Positions 1 through 11,005 of a stretch of 64,000 nt of DNA are shown in pieces. The translations under genes were made by a program, and so were the position numbers. The notes beneath the pieces were generated by a model that worked only from the letters and a program-made list of their open reading frames with translations, was not told where the DNA came from and did no database searches. Origin of the DNA: Blumeriella jaapii (taxonomy: Eukaryota; Ascomycota; Leotiomycetes; Helotiales; Drepanopezizaceae); NCBI GenBank assembly GCA_009599575.1, contig VWND01000007.1, positions 1,621,501-1,685,500 on the forward strand, read 5' to 3'. Position 1 is the stretch's first letter; every line of letters begins with the position of its first letter.

Positions 1-805
1 CACGAGCTGTATTCCAGAGAACAGACGTAAAAGACTGGCAGCAGCTTAACGCCGCGTTCGCGCGTGCTTCCAGGGAGTTCGGAGGCTTGGATCTTGTGTG
101 TCCCGGTGCAGGCATCTTTGAACCCGTTCGTTGCCTCCCCTTCCTCTTTTCCTGTATGAGATCTTCCTCGATGTGAATAATGTGAAGTGAGGTGTATCTA
201 CCTAACAAGCAAGCTCCCAGGACTGGTCGTCTTTTTGGCACCCCTGCGCCAACCAACCCACCACCTCCTCGACATACGCCACCCTCGAAGTAAACATCAC
301 CCATCCCATCCGTTGCGCCCAGCTTGCCCTCGACATCTTCAAGCGCCAAGGTCACGGCGTCGTCCTGCTTGTCACTTCCATCGCCGCCCAGCTGTCCCTG
401 CTCCCCGCTCCCCTCTACGCCGCTTCCAAAGCTGCGATCTCCAGCTTCACGAGGAGTCTCGGCCCGCTGGAGCAGCACAGCAATGTCAGGGTTGTGGCCG
501 TGGCGCCGGCGATTGTCAAGACGCCAATTTGGTCAGCGGATCGCGCAAGTTGGGTCCGTGAGGAGGAGGGGGATGTGTGGATCATGCCCAGGCGAGTTGC
601 GGAGGTGATGTTGACGGTTGTGCAGGAGAAGGAGTTTGTAGGTGGTACGGTGCTGGAGGTTGGACTTGAGACCATGCGAAAGGTTGAGGGTGTGAATGAT
701 CCGGGGCCGGACATGAGTGGGAAGTCGAAGGGTTATGGGGTTAGTGGGATTATGGAGGGCTTTGCTAGGACGTTCGCGTTGATTGATGGGAATTTTGGGA
801 ATTGA
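1..805 (+). CDS. Short-chain dehydrogenase/reductase, 5'-partial
   Basis: Probable NAD(P)-dependent oxidoreductase of the classical SDR family; the substrate cannot be told. The gene enters from the left edge. The first visible exon is read in frame from base 3 to 125 and contains a DLVCPGAGIFEP stretch, corresponding to the NNAG-like strand-4 motif. An intron at 126-220 (GT...CTAAC...CAG, phase 0) joins it to an exon at 221-805. That exon holds the catalytic Ser region (LLVTSIAA), the YAASK catalytic Tyr/Lys motif and a PAIVKTPIW segment typical of the cofactor loop. The N-terminal Rossmann glycine motif lies outside the window. The visible part codes for about 235 residues, and a whole SDR is usually 250-300. 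The donor GTTCGT is weak, but the join restores the family motif order. The intradiol dioxygenase follows on the same strand about 970 bp downstream. Confidence 0.8.
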
Positions 806-1771
806 AGAGAAAAATGAGGTACAGCAGCCCTGTGGAGATATCATGTACTACGATCTTTCGAGTCACTGTCACGGTTTGATCAGTAATCGATGGGGAGTGC
901 GAAGCGACGCTATTGTTAGTGAATCGTTATTTATAAAAGTGAGTCGCAAGTTTGTTATCTTGAAACTAAACCTCGCATCAAATACAGTGGCATAAGCAAG
1001 ACTACTTAAGAGCAGTAGATGCTCTGAAGCTGCTCACATTTCGAGGGTATCTACAGGAGTTGAAGTCCTTGCAGTCTGAGCCATCACGGTCATCGAGATG
1101 AATCATTGGAAGTCCATATTAACAATGTGTTAGGTGGAAGAGGTGTCGATTGAGAAATGAAAGAAAAGCTCAGCTAAATGCACCTTCCTACGCTAGTGCT
1201 TTTCAACAATTGTCGCTCCATTCGTCAATGTTAAATACAGTACGAAAGGGGTTCGTTCGCCGGTCTCGCTTAATTAAGCATGTAAATACGAGCCGAAACT
1301 CTTCGGATTCAACGGTTCATGATTTTCTTTCCGTAACAATTTCTCTCTAGACTGCAGCTCATTTACTCTGGAATCTTTTACGTTTCGACTGTGCTCGCAT
1401 CTGCTGATTGGTTTTGTCCTCTAGACTACCACGTGATCCAGATTTGTTCTTATCATTTTGCGGGGTTCATCCCCCGCATTAACCGTCACGACTATTGAAC
1501 AGGTAAAATAGCAGCCGGCTCACCTCCCCATCATTCTCGCAAGCAAAAAAAGGAGGTGAACTGGCAATTATAGATAATCATTTACAAAGTCACTGTCGGT
1601 GTTGACTGTGCTACGCACCTCAACCTCTCTCTCCCTCACATTCCAAACGAATCCCGCATACAGTACCAACTATCAACAAGGACGAATTTGCAACCTCAGC
1701 TCTAACGATATATCGCGTTACTTGTACTTCACGGGCTTACAGCGTAGCACGGCAAAGAGAAAGGCATCAAG
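806..1771. other. Intergenic region and promoter of the dioxygenase gene
   Basis: No supported gene. The open frames here are short and start in AT-rich sequence. The stretch carries the 3' end of the SDR gene and the upstream region of the dioxygenase, with no clear regulatory motif beyond one CACGTG at about 1430. Confidence 0.5.
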
Positions 1772-2880
1772 ATGGCTTCTGAAGAGATCACAGTTCCTCC
1801 CATGAAGGACCTGAATATCGACAACATCACCGAGAACACGATTACAATCAACTCGCAGTCCTCTGACCAGCGGCTCACCTACTTAATGGAGAGGCTGGTC
1901 ACGCATCTCCATGACTTTGCGCGCGAGACGCGACTGAGCACGAACGAATGGATGGCCGCGCTGAACTTCCTAGTAAGAGTAGGGCAGATCAGCAGTGACG
2001 TACGCCATGTAAGCTCCCTCTTCCTCGCCGACGAGGTGCCAGGTGTTGATCTGAGCTACAGGAATTCATCCTCCTCTCCGACGTCCTCGGCCTCTCGCTC
2101 CTCGTCGACGCCATTGACCACCCCAAGCCTCCTGCCAGCACGGAGGGCTCGGTGCTGGGGCCGTTCCACACCCACGAAGCGGAAAGCATGGCCAACGGCT
2201 CCTTGATGTCTCAAGACGCAGCCGGCGAGCCCTGCCTCGTCGTCTGCACCGTCAAAGATGTCTCGGGCAACCCCATTGAGGGGGTGAAGATCGATATCTG
2301 GGAGACGGACAGCACGGGCCACTACGACGTGCAGCACGCAGACCGGAGCGGACCAGATGGGAGGTGTGTGATGAAGAGTGACCGGGACGGCGTGTTCTGG
2401 TTCAAGGCGATTGTGCCGGTGCCGTATCCGATCCCGCATGACGGGCCGGTCGGGCAGCTGCTGAAGCTCCTCGAGAGACATCCTTGGAGACCAGCCCACA
2501 TGCACTTTATGTTTGAGAAGGAAGGCTGGGACCACTTGATCACGTACGTTCCATCCTTTGGCTTCGGTGCCCGAGTATCAACGTGGAATGACTAAGACTG
2601 GGGATGTAGTGCTTTGTACGTGCGAGGCGATCCTTACGAAACCTCTGACGCAGTCTTTGGCGTCAAGAATTCCCTCGTCGTCGATCTCACGCCCGTGGAT
2701 CCAGAGACGGCAACGAGATATGGCGTGCCAGAAAGCGCCAAGGTGATCAGGTACGATTTCGTGCTGGTGGATGCAAAGGAGACGGAGAGGTTGAGGGATG
2801 AGAATGCCCTAAAAGCATTGAAGGCTCTGGGACGGAAAGTCAAGCTGTTGAACCACTTGCCTGTTCCTGATCTTGATTAA
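1772..2880 (+). CDS. Intradiol ring-cleavage dioxygenase (catechol/hydroxyquinol 1,2-dioxygenase type)
   Basis: Non-haem Fe(III) enzyme that opens catechol or hydroxyquinol rings between the two hydroxyls, in aromatic catabolism. Three exons: 1772-2008, 2062-2543 and 2610-2880, with introns of 53 and 66 nt, giving 329 aa. Residues 1-80 form the helical dioxygenase N-domain (TYLMERLVTHLHDFARETRL). The catalytic domain follows, with LGPFHTHEA, GHYDVQ (first Tyr ligand), PVPYPIPHDGPVG (second Tyr ligand) and WRPAHMHFM (His ligands), then LYVRGDPY. All the iron-ligand motifs are present and the length fits the family. Intron 2 must be removed to join DHLIT to ALYVRGDPY, which supports the model. 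The N-domain architecture and the PYPIPHDGPVG motif favour catechol- or hydroxyquinol-type over protocatechuate 3,4-dioxygenase. No signal peptide is seen, so it is probably cytosolic. The exact substrate is an inference. Confidence 0.88.
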
Positions 2881-3123
2881 GTGTAGATTGTAACGCTCTG
2901 TTGTAGGAGATCTACGTCTCTTGGAACTCGGCTAACAAGCAGCGATAGAAACTAGTCATCGATATCTATTTCCGAAGGTTTCTTCTTTCTTTCCGCATGT
3001 GTGTTGAATCACAAGGAGTCATCCTAATCCTACTACATATGCCACATCAATCCAGAACGCTCATATCCTGTTCCATCCTCTTCAAAAACACTCCACTGGA
3101 CATTCTGCTACATCAAGACAGTC

Positions 3124-3768
3124 TAATCTCATTTCTCCAACCCACCATTCACCACCGGACCGCCTTCAGAACCATCAAATCCCAGGCTAAAGGAGCTTCA
3201 CAACGAGATTCTATCTAAGATCCTACAGCTCACTATAGCAGAACAGCCCATCCAGTCCCCCATCCCCACCACTTCAGCCTCCGAGCCCGCTTCCGGCCCC
3301 AGGACATGCACTCCTCCCTTCTTCCTGCCAACATCTCCATGAGATGGCACAGCTGCTGGTATGTCAACACCTCCTCGCGTTACCGCCTACCATACCAAAA
3401 AGCCTCCCAGGGGTCCTCGCGCTCCCCTATCTGGGCTCGTGTGCGCACGCTGCTGGGCTTGTAGTCCATCTCGCCATCCGCGTGCCGACAAGTTCCGCCA
3501 ACCACGGACGCAGGAGCCCCCAAGATCGCAGCGGCTGCAGGCCAACATACCTCGCCTACGACACGTCGACGTACAGGCCTTGCGCGAGGATGGGAAGGCT
3601 GTGTACGGCATGCTAGTCTCGCTGCCGCAGCTGGATCGGAGCTGGAGAGAATTTTGGGCTTATCGGATGGGGGAGGCCCTGGGTGTGGTAAGGTCACGTG
3701 GGTGTCACGTGGTACTGAGTCCTAGGCGTGCATCTCATCAGCCATCTTCTTGCGGTAGGTATAACTAA
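3124..3768 (+). pseudogene. Possible degenerate F-box-like gene fragment
   Basis: A frame without an ATG at about 3124-3340 reads LKELHNEILSKILQL, which resembles the start of an F-box helix. It stops soon after. A second frame at about 3540-3700 (PRLRHVDVQALRED) resembles the tail of fungal F-box/LRR-like proteins. No set of canonical introns that I can see joins them into one gene. This is either a decayed gene or chance. Confidence 0.22.
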
Positions 3769-4697
3769 GTAGGAAGCATACAGAATCAAGACCAACGATT
3801 ACGACTCGTCTGTTGCATCGCTCTGTGGTGCCCACGGAAGATTTGGGGTTGGGATAGAAGTATGCGTGTAGGATCTGGCCAGGATCTTACAAAAGGGTTG
3901 TGGTCAAAGTTTTGGTGTGATTTTTCGCTGGTACTGAATTTACATAGTGGATAGCAGCTGATCAGCCCGTGTCAGGCGATTGGAAGTATCGCTGGTGATA
4001 TCGATTGCTAGAACCGCCCATCCCAAAGAGACATGTATCTCCCGAACGGCCATTTTCCCGGCAGCGGAATGCGGGAGATCGCTCTCGCTCCCAGTCGAAA
4101 TGAGACATGCAGTAGAAGCCGGATCTTACGTACCCGTATCCCCAAGAAGGCGCGTATCGAAATAAGCCGTACAACAAAGCGAGAGTTCGATTATCTGTAT
4201 GCTTGAAAAGAAGCGTGTCGAAAGGAGACTGGCAACAAAGCCTGGATTTACTTACTCGCTATCATGGCCCCCTTTTCCCCGTCTTTTTCTCTTTCTCTTT
4301 TTTTTTTCCAGAAGGAAATATAAAAGAAAGAAAGGAAGAAAAGAAGATTTACGAAAAGAATTGCTAGCCAGATGTGGTGCTATATTCATACTTATTTATT
4401 CCTTTGTCCTAGATGTACTATTCATATGCGTACCTATGCAGCAGTAGATAGATGCTCTAGAAGCTCAGGAAGGCTCGTCGCCACGTGACAACGAGCCTTC
4501 TCGGCGACTACCTAGTTTCTCTGAATGCCTGACTAAGCGAGCCATGACCTCCACCCAGTCTTATACAGTACAGAGGGCTCGCCAGCCAGATCTAGAACAA
4601 TATACAAGTCACAGTCTACCGAATACAATTCACTCTTCCGAGCCTCCGGTGGGGGTTCCTACCGACTATTCGGCTATGCACGACACCAGACTTTATT
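3769..4697. other. Intergenic, no gene seen
   Basis: No convincing ORF or RNA gene. There is a T/A-rich tract near 4290-4345 and nothing with a recognisable domain. Confidence 0.5.
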
Positions 4698-4705
4698 CAT
4701 GCATC

Positions 4706-4741
4706 ACTAACCCTAACCCTAACCCCAAGCCTAAGCCTAAG
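4706..4741 (+). repeat. Short interstitial telomere-like repeat
   Basis: About three units of CTAACC followed by three of CTAAGC/CTAACCC-like sequence. The complement reads as TTAGGG-type repeats. It is short and internal, and no subtelomeric gene family is nearby. Confidence 0.6.
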
Positions 4742-4904
4742 TACAGTAAAATCTTCATCGCCAAGGCGCGAGCCACAACCAACAGTACATACAGTACATA
4801 CAGTACAAACAGCTAAACCATCTTCAAGAAACCCTGGGGGCCGGCTCATCGTCCCGTTCGCAAGCTAGTCATACCGTGTAAGGCCAAACCCCCGATCAAA
4901 AGAG

Positions 4905-4930
4905 GTACTGTACCGTACCGTACCGTACCG
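4905..4930 (+). repeat. TACCG pentamer microsatellite
   Basis: GTACTG followed by about four tandem TACCG units. It belongs to the GTAC-rich short motifs scattered between genes in this window. Confidence 0.7.
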
Positions 4931-5360
4931 AGTCATCCGAAGTCATGAGTCATCCAACAAACGTGGAGATTGAGAACAGGCCCAGCCAGCGAGCAGACTC
5001 CAGATGTCTCCTCGTTTCTAGTGAGATCCGACGTGGCTCTCGTATAGAACCTTACAGTACCTTCATCCTCGACAGTGTATAGCCGTGATTCATAGACCTA
5101 TAGATTTCATTGGCGAGCTAGTGGTAATCCATAACACCGCAGCTTATGTACACAGACAGTCTCCGGAGCTTAAAGAGCCAGGCAGGTACGCGGAATCACT
5201 TACCCGCCTACGCACCGGCTTAGGGCGTGTCGAGTGCGAGTTCTCTGGAATGTACTGATTGTATGTTTCATATATGTGATGTGAAAATATGTATACGTGC
5301 AGTACAAAGGACTTGATATATAGACGGTTTTTTAAATTATCTAAAGGTTATTATACCAGA

Positions 5361-6010
5361 CTATGTTGTACTACACCAGACCAAATCATACTAAACCATA
5401 TCAAACCAAACCACACCAAAACCAACCATACCAAACCATACTAAACCAAAACCAACCATACCAAACTATACCAAACCAAAACCAAATAAAACCAAACCAA
5501 ATCAAACCAAAACCAATCAAACCATACCAAACCATTCAAGTTCAAGTCCAAGTCCCCTCAAGTGCTTTCAAGTGCTCTCAAATCCCCTCAAGTCCCTCCA
5601 AGTCCCTCCAAGTCCAAATCCAAGTCCCCACCCCTCAAGTCCAAGTCCAAGTTCAAATCCCCATCCCTCAATTCCAATTCCAAGTCCAAGTCCAAATCCC
5701 CACCCCTCAAGTCCAAGTCCAAGTCCAAGTCCAAGTCCAAGTCCTTTCAAATCCAAATCCAAGCCCCCACCCCTCAAGTCCCTTCAAGTCCAAGTCCAAA
5801 TTCAAGTCCCCGCCGTCCAAGTCCCTTCAAGTCCAAGTCCCTTCAAGTCCAGTTCCAAGTCCTTTCAAGTCCCCACCCCTCAAGTCCAAGTCCCCACCCC
5901 TCTCCAAGCTTCCCCACCCCCCAAAATCCAAGTCCCCACCCCTCTCCAAGTTTCCCCGCCGTCCAAGTCCCCTCAAGTCCTCTCAAGTCCCCACCCCCCC
6001 AGTCCCCACC
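5361..6010 (+). repeat. Two adjacent minisatellites, ACCAAACC-type then CAAGTCC-type
   Basis: At 5361-5537 the sequence is built from CCAAACCA/ATACCA units, all C and A rich. At 5538-6010 it switches to tandem CAAGTC/CAAGTCC units mixed with CCCCACCCCT spacers. The long open frames here (KS, QVQV and PSPS repeats) arise only from the repeat period and are not taken as genes. Confidence 0.85.
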
Positions 6011-6100
6011 GTCACAAACCACCCGCCTCCGTCGCAGAGAACGAGTGATCGATTCCATCCATGATGCGTGTTGCCCAAGAGGAACTGTAGGTATCGTCGT

Positions 6101-6310
6101 GTCGTGTCGTATGGTATGGTATGGTATGGTATGGTATCGTATCACGGTGCGATAGTGTGTGGTAGTGTGTGGTAGGGTAGGGTATCACGGTGCGATAGTG
6201 TGTGGTAGTGTGTGGTAGGGTAGGGTAGGGTTGGGTAGGGGGGGGGGGTAGGGTAGGGTAGGGCAGGTAGGGTAGGGTAGGGCAGGTAGGGCAGGTAGGG
6301 CAGTGTAGGG
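6101..6310 (+). repeat. GGTAT / GGGTA repeat block, G-quadruplex prone
   Basis: It starts as TATGG units, continues through two copies of a GTGCGATAGTGTGTGGTAG-type module, and ends in (GGGTA)n with a run of ten G. The runs of three or more G at short spacing on the + strand fit the pattern of a G-quadruplex former. Confidence 0.8.
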
Positions 6311-6854
6311 CACGGCGGAACTGGTGTATGAGTGTGTGAGAGAGAGAGGTGGTGTGGGTGCGAACAGAAATGCGGTTCGAATACACAGTACAAGCAAGCG
6401 CACCTGACGCGAGACCACACCTGAACATCACGTCTTGACAAGGGCACATGCGGAGAGAGGGAGATATGAGAAAAAACTCTATAAAGCGCTTATACACGAT
6501 CGAATCGAATTTCGATCCTCGCTCTGTAACAATGCGTCTTGGTAACCCGCCCAATGTCTATCCGTCCGTTGGTCCGTCGGTTCATGGATCATCATCTCTT
6601 TCCCCCAGCCCGTCCCTCGTGCCGTACAAATACAATTCCTTTTTTCCCTGACGTATCCAGAAATGCGTGCGTGGGGGCTCCCGTGGAGGCGGCATCCCCA
6701 ACGGGGAGACACACGGCCAAGTGCCCTATTACAACGAATCGTTTAACCATCGACCGTGATGAGAAGAAATTAGAAAGGGGGGGGACGTCAAGCGTAAGAT
6801 GGCGCGTCCGACGTCGCAACCGAGAGAAGAGGCGTGAAAAGCCGGCTAAGGTAC

Positions 6855-6925
6855 AGCACAGGACAGGACAGGATAGTACAGGACAGGATAGTACAGTACA
6901 GTCAGGACTGTACAGGACAGGAAAG
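6855..6925 (+). repeat. ACAGG/ATAGT pentamer microsatellite
   Basis: Tandem ACAGGACAGGATAGT-like units. The same ACAGG pentamer forms a clean six-unit array at 11296-11325. Confidence 0.75.
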
Positions 6926-7289
6926 CAAGGCAGGGAGGGGAGTCCAAGGGCCCTCCGCCTCGCAACAATGACGCTAGAACTCCGGGGGCCCGTGATGCAA
7001 CAAAACAAGCAGGACGACAAGACAAATACAGGTCGCGGGAAGAAAGGCGCGACCACGCATCCGCGGCGTCGGGAAATGACGACGAAATGGGTCGAGAGTC
7101 ATGTCGGTTGGGGACGGTGATGTCATGATCATGACCCGCGGCCGATGGGCGAACCGAGCCCGTGCGCTTGGCAGCGAGTCGCTCTGCCGAGCCGGCCACG
7201 CCTTCCTTGCTTCCTGGCACGGTTCGCGATGCCTGCTGCATCGGCAGACCCTGCGTGCATCGGTGGGCGAGGGGGCGTGCATTCCTGGC

Positions 7290-7412
7290 CGAGCCGGGCA
7301 GAGCAGAACAGGGCAGAGCAGGGCCGGGCAGAACAGAGCAGGGCAGAGCAGGGCAGAGCAGAACAGAACAGAGCAGAGCAGAGCAGAACAGGGCAGAGCA
7401 GGGCCGGGCAGG
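7290..7412 (+). repeat. GGGCAGAGCAG minisatellite
   Basis: About 120 bp of (GCAGA)/(GCAGG) pentamers just 3' of the zinc-finger gene, which is transcribed from the other strand, so the array may lie in its 3' UTR. The same pentamer family, on the opposite strand, reappears at about 58893-58962. Confidence 0.75.
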
Positions 7413-7496
7413 GCCACCCCCATCGCCCGGGCGCAAGGACCAAGGACGGTCCCGGCCAGGGGCGACGGCATCCGCCCGACCGGTCGGGCCGCCGAC

Positions 7497-9704
7497 TCAG
7501 TCGTGCGCGCGGCGCCGACTCTTGATGAGCTCGGCATGCTCGGGATGCACGACCCGGAGGTGACGGGTGAGCGCGTCGTTGCGGCTGAACGTCTTCTCCT
7601 CCGCGCAGAGCGGGCACTGCACCTTGATCTTGCGAGTGTTGTGAATGGTGTCTTCGTGGCGCGTGAGGTCGTACGGGCGCGAGAAGACGGTGTTGCACGG
7701 CTTGCCGGTCGAGGGGTTGATGCGTTCGCACTGTCCCGCGGAGTCAGCATGGGATGCCCAGGGCCGAGGGGAGCAGGACCAGGACGGGGACGGGGCCGCG
7801 CGCGTCGCATCATCGTCACGTGTCGACGAGAGGAGCACGTGCCCGGCGCAACCTGCGATTCCGCGCGGGGGGAGGGGAGGGGAGGGGAGGGGAGGGGAGA
7901 AGAGGGGCACGCTTACTTTGTGAGGCCCCGCTTGCGAGACGCGGGCGCCCACTGAGGTCATCCCGCTTTCATCCCCGCCGCCGATCACGGTCGAGTGTCG
8001 GTGGCCCTCGCGTTTGTGCTTCTGCAGCTTCGCCGGCGACTCGAAGCGCTGCCTGCACCCCTGGTACGTGCACGTGTAGGTGCCCGTGTCCGCGACGACG
8101 GCGCCCGGCTTCGGCGGGTCCGCGTCGGCGGCGTAGTCGCTGCTGCTGGACTCCATCGAGCGCAGCGTCGAGGGGAAGCCGGCCTCGTCGCTGACGTTGG
8201 ACAGCGAGCTGAGCTGCCGTGTCGCGCGCGGGACGAAGGGGTACTGCTGCGGGATCGGGACGCGGCCGGCCACGGCGGGGGGCGCGAAGCCGAAGGGGCC
8301 GGCGGGCGTCGCGGGGTGCGCGTAGGCCCCCGAGCTCTCCCGCCGCGTCGTCGCCATGCTCCCGTAGCTGGCCTGCGACGCGCTGCCATCCTCCGACGCG
8401 TCCTGCGGCAGCGCGGGCTGGGGGTAGAAGTCCGCCGACGGGCGTGGCGGCGGCCGCCGCGGCTGGGGGGGGAAGAGCGGGTGTTGGGCGTCGTCGTCGG
8501 TCTCGTGATAGACCAGGTCCACCTCCTTCGGGGAGATGGTCGTGGGCGTCGCCTCCTGGGGCGACACGCGCTCGATCTGCTGCTGCAGGGCCACGGCGTC
8601 GCTCTCCATCTTCTGCTGCTGCCGCAGACGGTGGGCCGAGTTGAAGCGGAGGTGCGGGGATCCCGCGGCACCCGTGTTGCTCGTCGGCGCCAGGGGGGAC
8701 CCGTTGCGGAAGGGCGAGCGATCCCGCGCCGCGACGGCCGAGAGCGGCGCCTCGCCGTGCGCGCTCAGGTGCTGGGAGTTGGCCGCCTGCAGCCGCTGCG
8801 AGAACACGTCGTTCTGGGGCGCGGGGGCCTGGTGGGACGAGGAGGTGGAGGTGAACTGCATGTTGGGGTTGTAGAGCTCGTCCGTGTACATGTCGGTGAT
8901 GGTGCGCTCGAGCTTGGGCGCCGCGTGCCGGTACGCTTCGGGGTCGCGATGCAACACGTACTCGGCCCGCCACGATTCGGAGCGCGCCGTCTCCCCGATT
9001 CGGGGGCGCTCGTCGTCGCAAGACGGCGGCGTGGCGGGGGACGACTCCGGGGCGCCGGCGCGGGTCGACGGCCGGGCCCCGACGTGGAACTCCGGGGCGG
9101 CCATCCCCTCCTGGCTGCCGGGACCCTTGGGAAGGTCGTCAGGAGCCATGGCGTACACGAGATTCGAGCTCGGGTAGTAGCTCGGGTAGTGCGGGGCGAG
9201 GAAGTGCTCCTGCGAGGGCGTGAGGGCGGGTGTCGGCGGCTTCGCAGAGTGGTGCTGATGATGATAGTCCTGATACTCATGATAGTCGCCCACGATGTGC
9301 GGGTGCACGAGGTTGGCGGCGTAGGGCGACGACGGGCCCGCCGAGCCCAGCGACGAGAGCGAGGACTCGCGGTGGTGCGCACGCGTCGTCGATCGGGGCG
9401 TGAGTTGGTCGTGCTCCAGCCAGCTGTTGGGCGGCGGCTCGGACTGCATCGATCGACTCGCGGGGCCGTGGGGCGGGGGCTGGATGTCGAACAACGGCGG
9501 ATCGTCGAACGAGAAGAGGCCGGCGCGGATGGAGGGGGGGTGGTGGTACTGCGGTTGCGGTGTCGAGATGTGCGCTGGGGACGACGTCGACGCCGATGCC
9601 GAGGAGGCGGGGGAGTTGAGCAGTTGCGCGTCGGGTGCTGCGGATGGTACGAACGACGGGGCGCAAGAGGGCTGAAGTCGATGATGAGGGGGTAGCGTAG
9701 GCAT
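7497..9704 (-). CDS. C2H2 zinc-finger transcription factor, Rpn4-like
   Basis: Nuclear DNA-binding regulator. Exons: 7917-9704 and 7497-7730, with a 186-nt phase-0 intron at 7731-7916, giving about 673 aa. Residues 1-540 are low complexity (Ser, Pro, His, Gln), typical of a fungal activation region. The fingers lie at the C terminus: CTYQGCRQRF..H..H at about 550-580, then, across the intron, C..GKPC..FSRPYDLTRHEDTIH and CPLC..KTFSRNDALTRH..VVH at about 597-660. The YDLTRHEDTIH plus KTFSRNDALTRH pair is what I know from Rpn4, the proteasome-gene activator of yeast and its filamentous homologues. Assignment to Rpn4 is therefore by motif, not by alignment. The intron contains a run of CCCCT units that makes a long polypyrimidine tract. 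The ATG at 9704 is the first in this frame; a further upstream exon is possible. The gene sits alone in about 10 kb of simple repeats. Confidence 0.72.
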   Translation of the reverse strand: MPTLPPHHRLQPSCAPSFVPSAAPDAQLLNSPASSASASTSSPAHISTPQPQYHHPPSIRAGLFSFDDPPLFDIQPPPHGPASRSMQSEPPPNSWLEHDQLTPRSTTRAHHRESSLSSLGSAGPSSPYAANLVHPHIVGDYHEYQDYHHQHHSAKPPTPALTPSQEHFLAPHYPSYYPSSNLVYAMAPDDLPKGPGSQEGMAAPEFHVGARPSTRAGAPESSPATPPSCDDERPRIGETARSESWRAEYVLHRDPEAYRHAAPKLERTITDMYTDELYNPNMQFTSTSSSHQAPAPQNDVFSQRLQAANSQHLSAHGEAPLSAVAARDRSPFRNGSPLAPTSNTGAAGSPHLRFNSAHRLRQQQKMESDAVALQQQIERVSPQEATPTTISPKEVDLVYHETDDDAQHPLFPPQPRRPPPRPSADFYPQPALPQDASEDGSASQASYGSMATTRRESSGAYAHPATPAGPFGFAPPAVAGRVPIPQQYPFVPRATRQLSSLSNVSDEAGFPSTLRSMESSSSDYAADADPPKPGAVVADTGTYTCTYQGCRQRFESPAKLQKHKREGHRHSTVIGGGDESGMTSVGARVSQAGPHKVSVPLFSPPLPSPPLPPRGIAGCAGHVLLSSTRDDDATRAAPSPSWSCSPRPWASHADSAGQCERINPSTGKPCNTVFSRPYDLTRHEDTIHNTRKIKVQCPLCAEEKTFSRNDALTRHLRVVHPEHAELIKSRRRAHD

Positions 9705-10075
9705 CTCGAGGCCTGCGGGAGGGGGTGCGGTCGAGAGGGGGACCGGGGGCGTCCTTTGTACTTATAGTCGTGAGGGTGCGAATGGAATGCGCGGATCCGC
9801 AGGGGCAGTGGTGACGGACGAGCTTTGCCAAGCGCGCGCACTAGATTCGCTCACGACGGAAGCGGTGGAAGGTGGAAGTGGGAATCTTCGTGATGGATTT
9901 CACGCATTGGGGGGGGGGGGTTGTCGTCTGCGGCGTGGGCGATGATGGGGGTGAGTTTTGGCTCACGCAGCCGAAGGGGTGATGCGTCGTCGATGGGAGC
10001 TCAAGTACCGTACCGTACGGCCCTGGACGGCACTGGGGTCGGTGGTCGTCAGGCTGGGCGTGAGAGCCAGAGAGA

Positions 10076-10305
10076 ATGTGTGTGTGTGTGTGTGTGAGTG
10101 TGTGTGCGTGTGTGTATAAGTGTGTGTGCGTGTGTGTATGTGCGAGTGTATGTGTATGTGCGAGTGTGGTGCCGAGACTTGGATTAGGTAGGTACTGTAG
10201 GATCGAGGGGACGGGGCGTGAGCGGCATATGATCGTGTGTGTGGTGGTGGAGCGCGTCTTTGGTCGCGGGTGCGTGTGTTCGTTCGTTCGTTCGTTCGTT
10301 CGTCC
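10076..10305 (+). repeat. (TG)n tract and (CGTT)n tract
   Basis: Imperfect TG/TGCG repeat at about 10076-10168 and CGTT tetramers at about 10276-10302, both within the likely 5' region of the zinc-finger gene. Confidence 0.75.
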
Positions 10306-10839
10306 GTCGGTCCTCTGTTGCCGTTCGTTCTCGCGTGGGATCTTTCGATCTGTTCGTTTCTTTTTCCGAGCCAGCGATGGGAGGGATTCTGGCAGATATA
10401 ACGAATCCTCGGCGGTGCAGGGCCGCGTCGGCATGGATGAGGGATGGGGATGGATGCACCAGGTGCCAGGGTGCCAGGGCCCCGTCCGGGTCGCGATGAC
10501 GACAGCCCCACCCGGACACGGAGGGTCGAGTCCCGTCCCCTGGGCCCGAACATTCCAGAAAAGGTGGAGCCAGCCGAGGCGAGGGCGGCTTTGTCAGCTC
10601 GCCAGGGTCGGAGATGGATGATCCAGCCGAGGAAGCGGTGGACGCTGGCAGCAGTATAGTTAGTTGCACTGTACCTACAGTACAGACCGAATACTGTACT
10701 ACCGTACTGTACGTGCTGTGCTGTAAGGCCACCAGGCCAACATAGTCCGTACACTACAGTACTATCGATGACTGTACATACGGTATGTCCATTTGGTAAG
10801 GCCACCAGGCCACCAGGCCACCCTCTCTCGCTTCACCAT

Positions 10840-11005
10840 TTCCATGACTCCATCACTTCATCACTCCATCACTCCATCACTTCATCACTCCACCACTCCA
10901 CCACTCCACCACTCCACCACTCCCATCACTCCCATCACTCCATCATTCCCATCCCCCCCATCACCCCCATCACTCCCTCACTCCCTCACTCCCATCGCTC
11001 CCTCC
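10840..11005 (+). repeat. ATCACTCC minisatellite
   Basis: Tandem 8-9 bp units of CACTCCATCA and variants over about 160 bp. Confidence 0.8.

Noticed and set aside
5363..6155. Long open frames of 158-233 codons in the CAAGTCC repeat
   Set aside because: All frames on both strands stay open because of the repeat period; the peptides are pure KS/QV/PS repeats with no start context or domain.
7995..9695. 566-codon plus-strand frame opposite the zinc-finger gene
   Set aside because: It is a shadow of GC-rich coding sequence, Arg/Val/Gly rich, with no domain.
7497..9704. Crz1/CrzA calcineurin-responsive factor
   Set aside because: The finger sequences do not match Crz1; the YDLTRHEDTIH and KTFSRNDALTRH motifs fit Rpn4 better.
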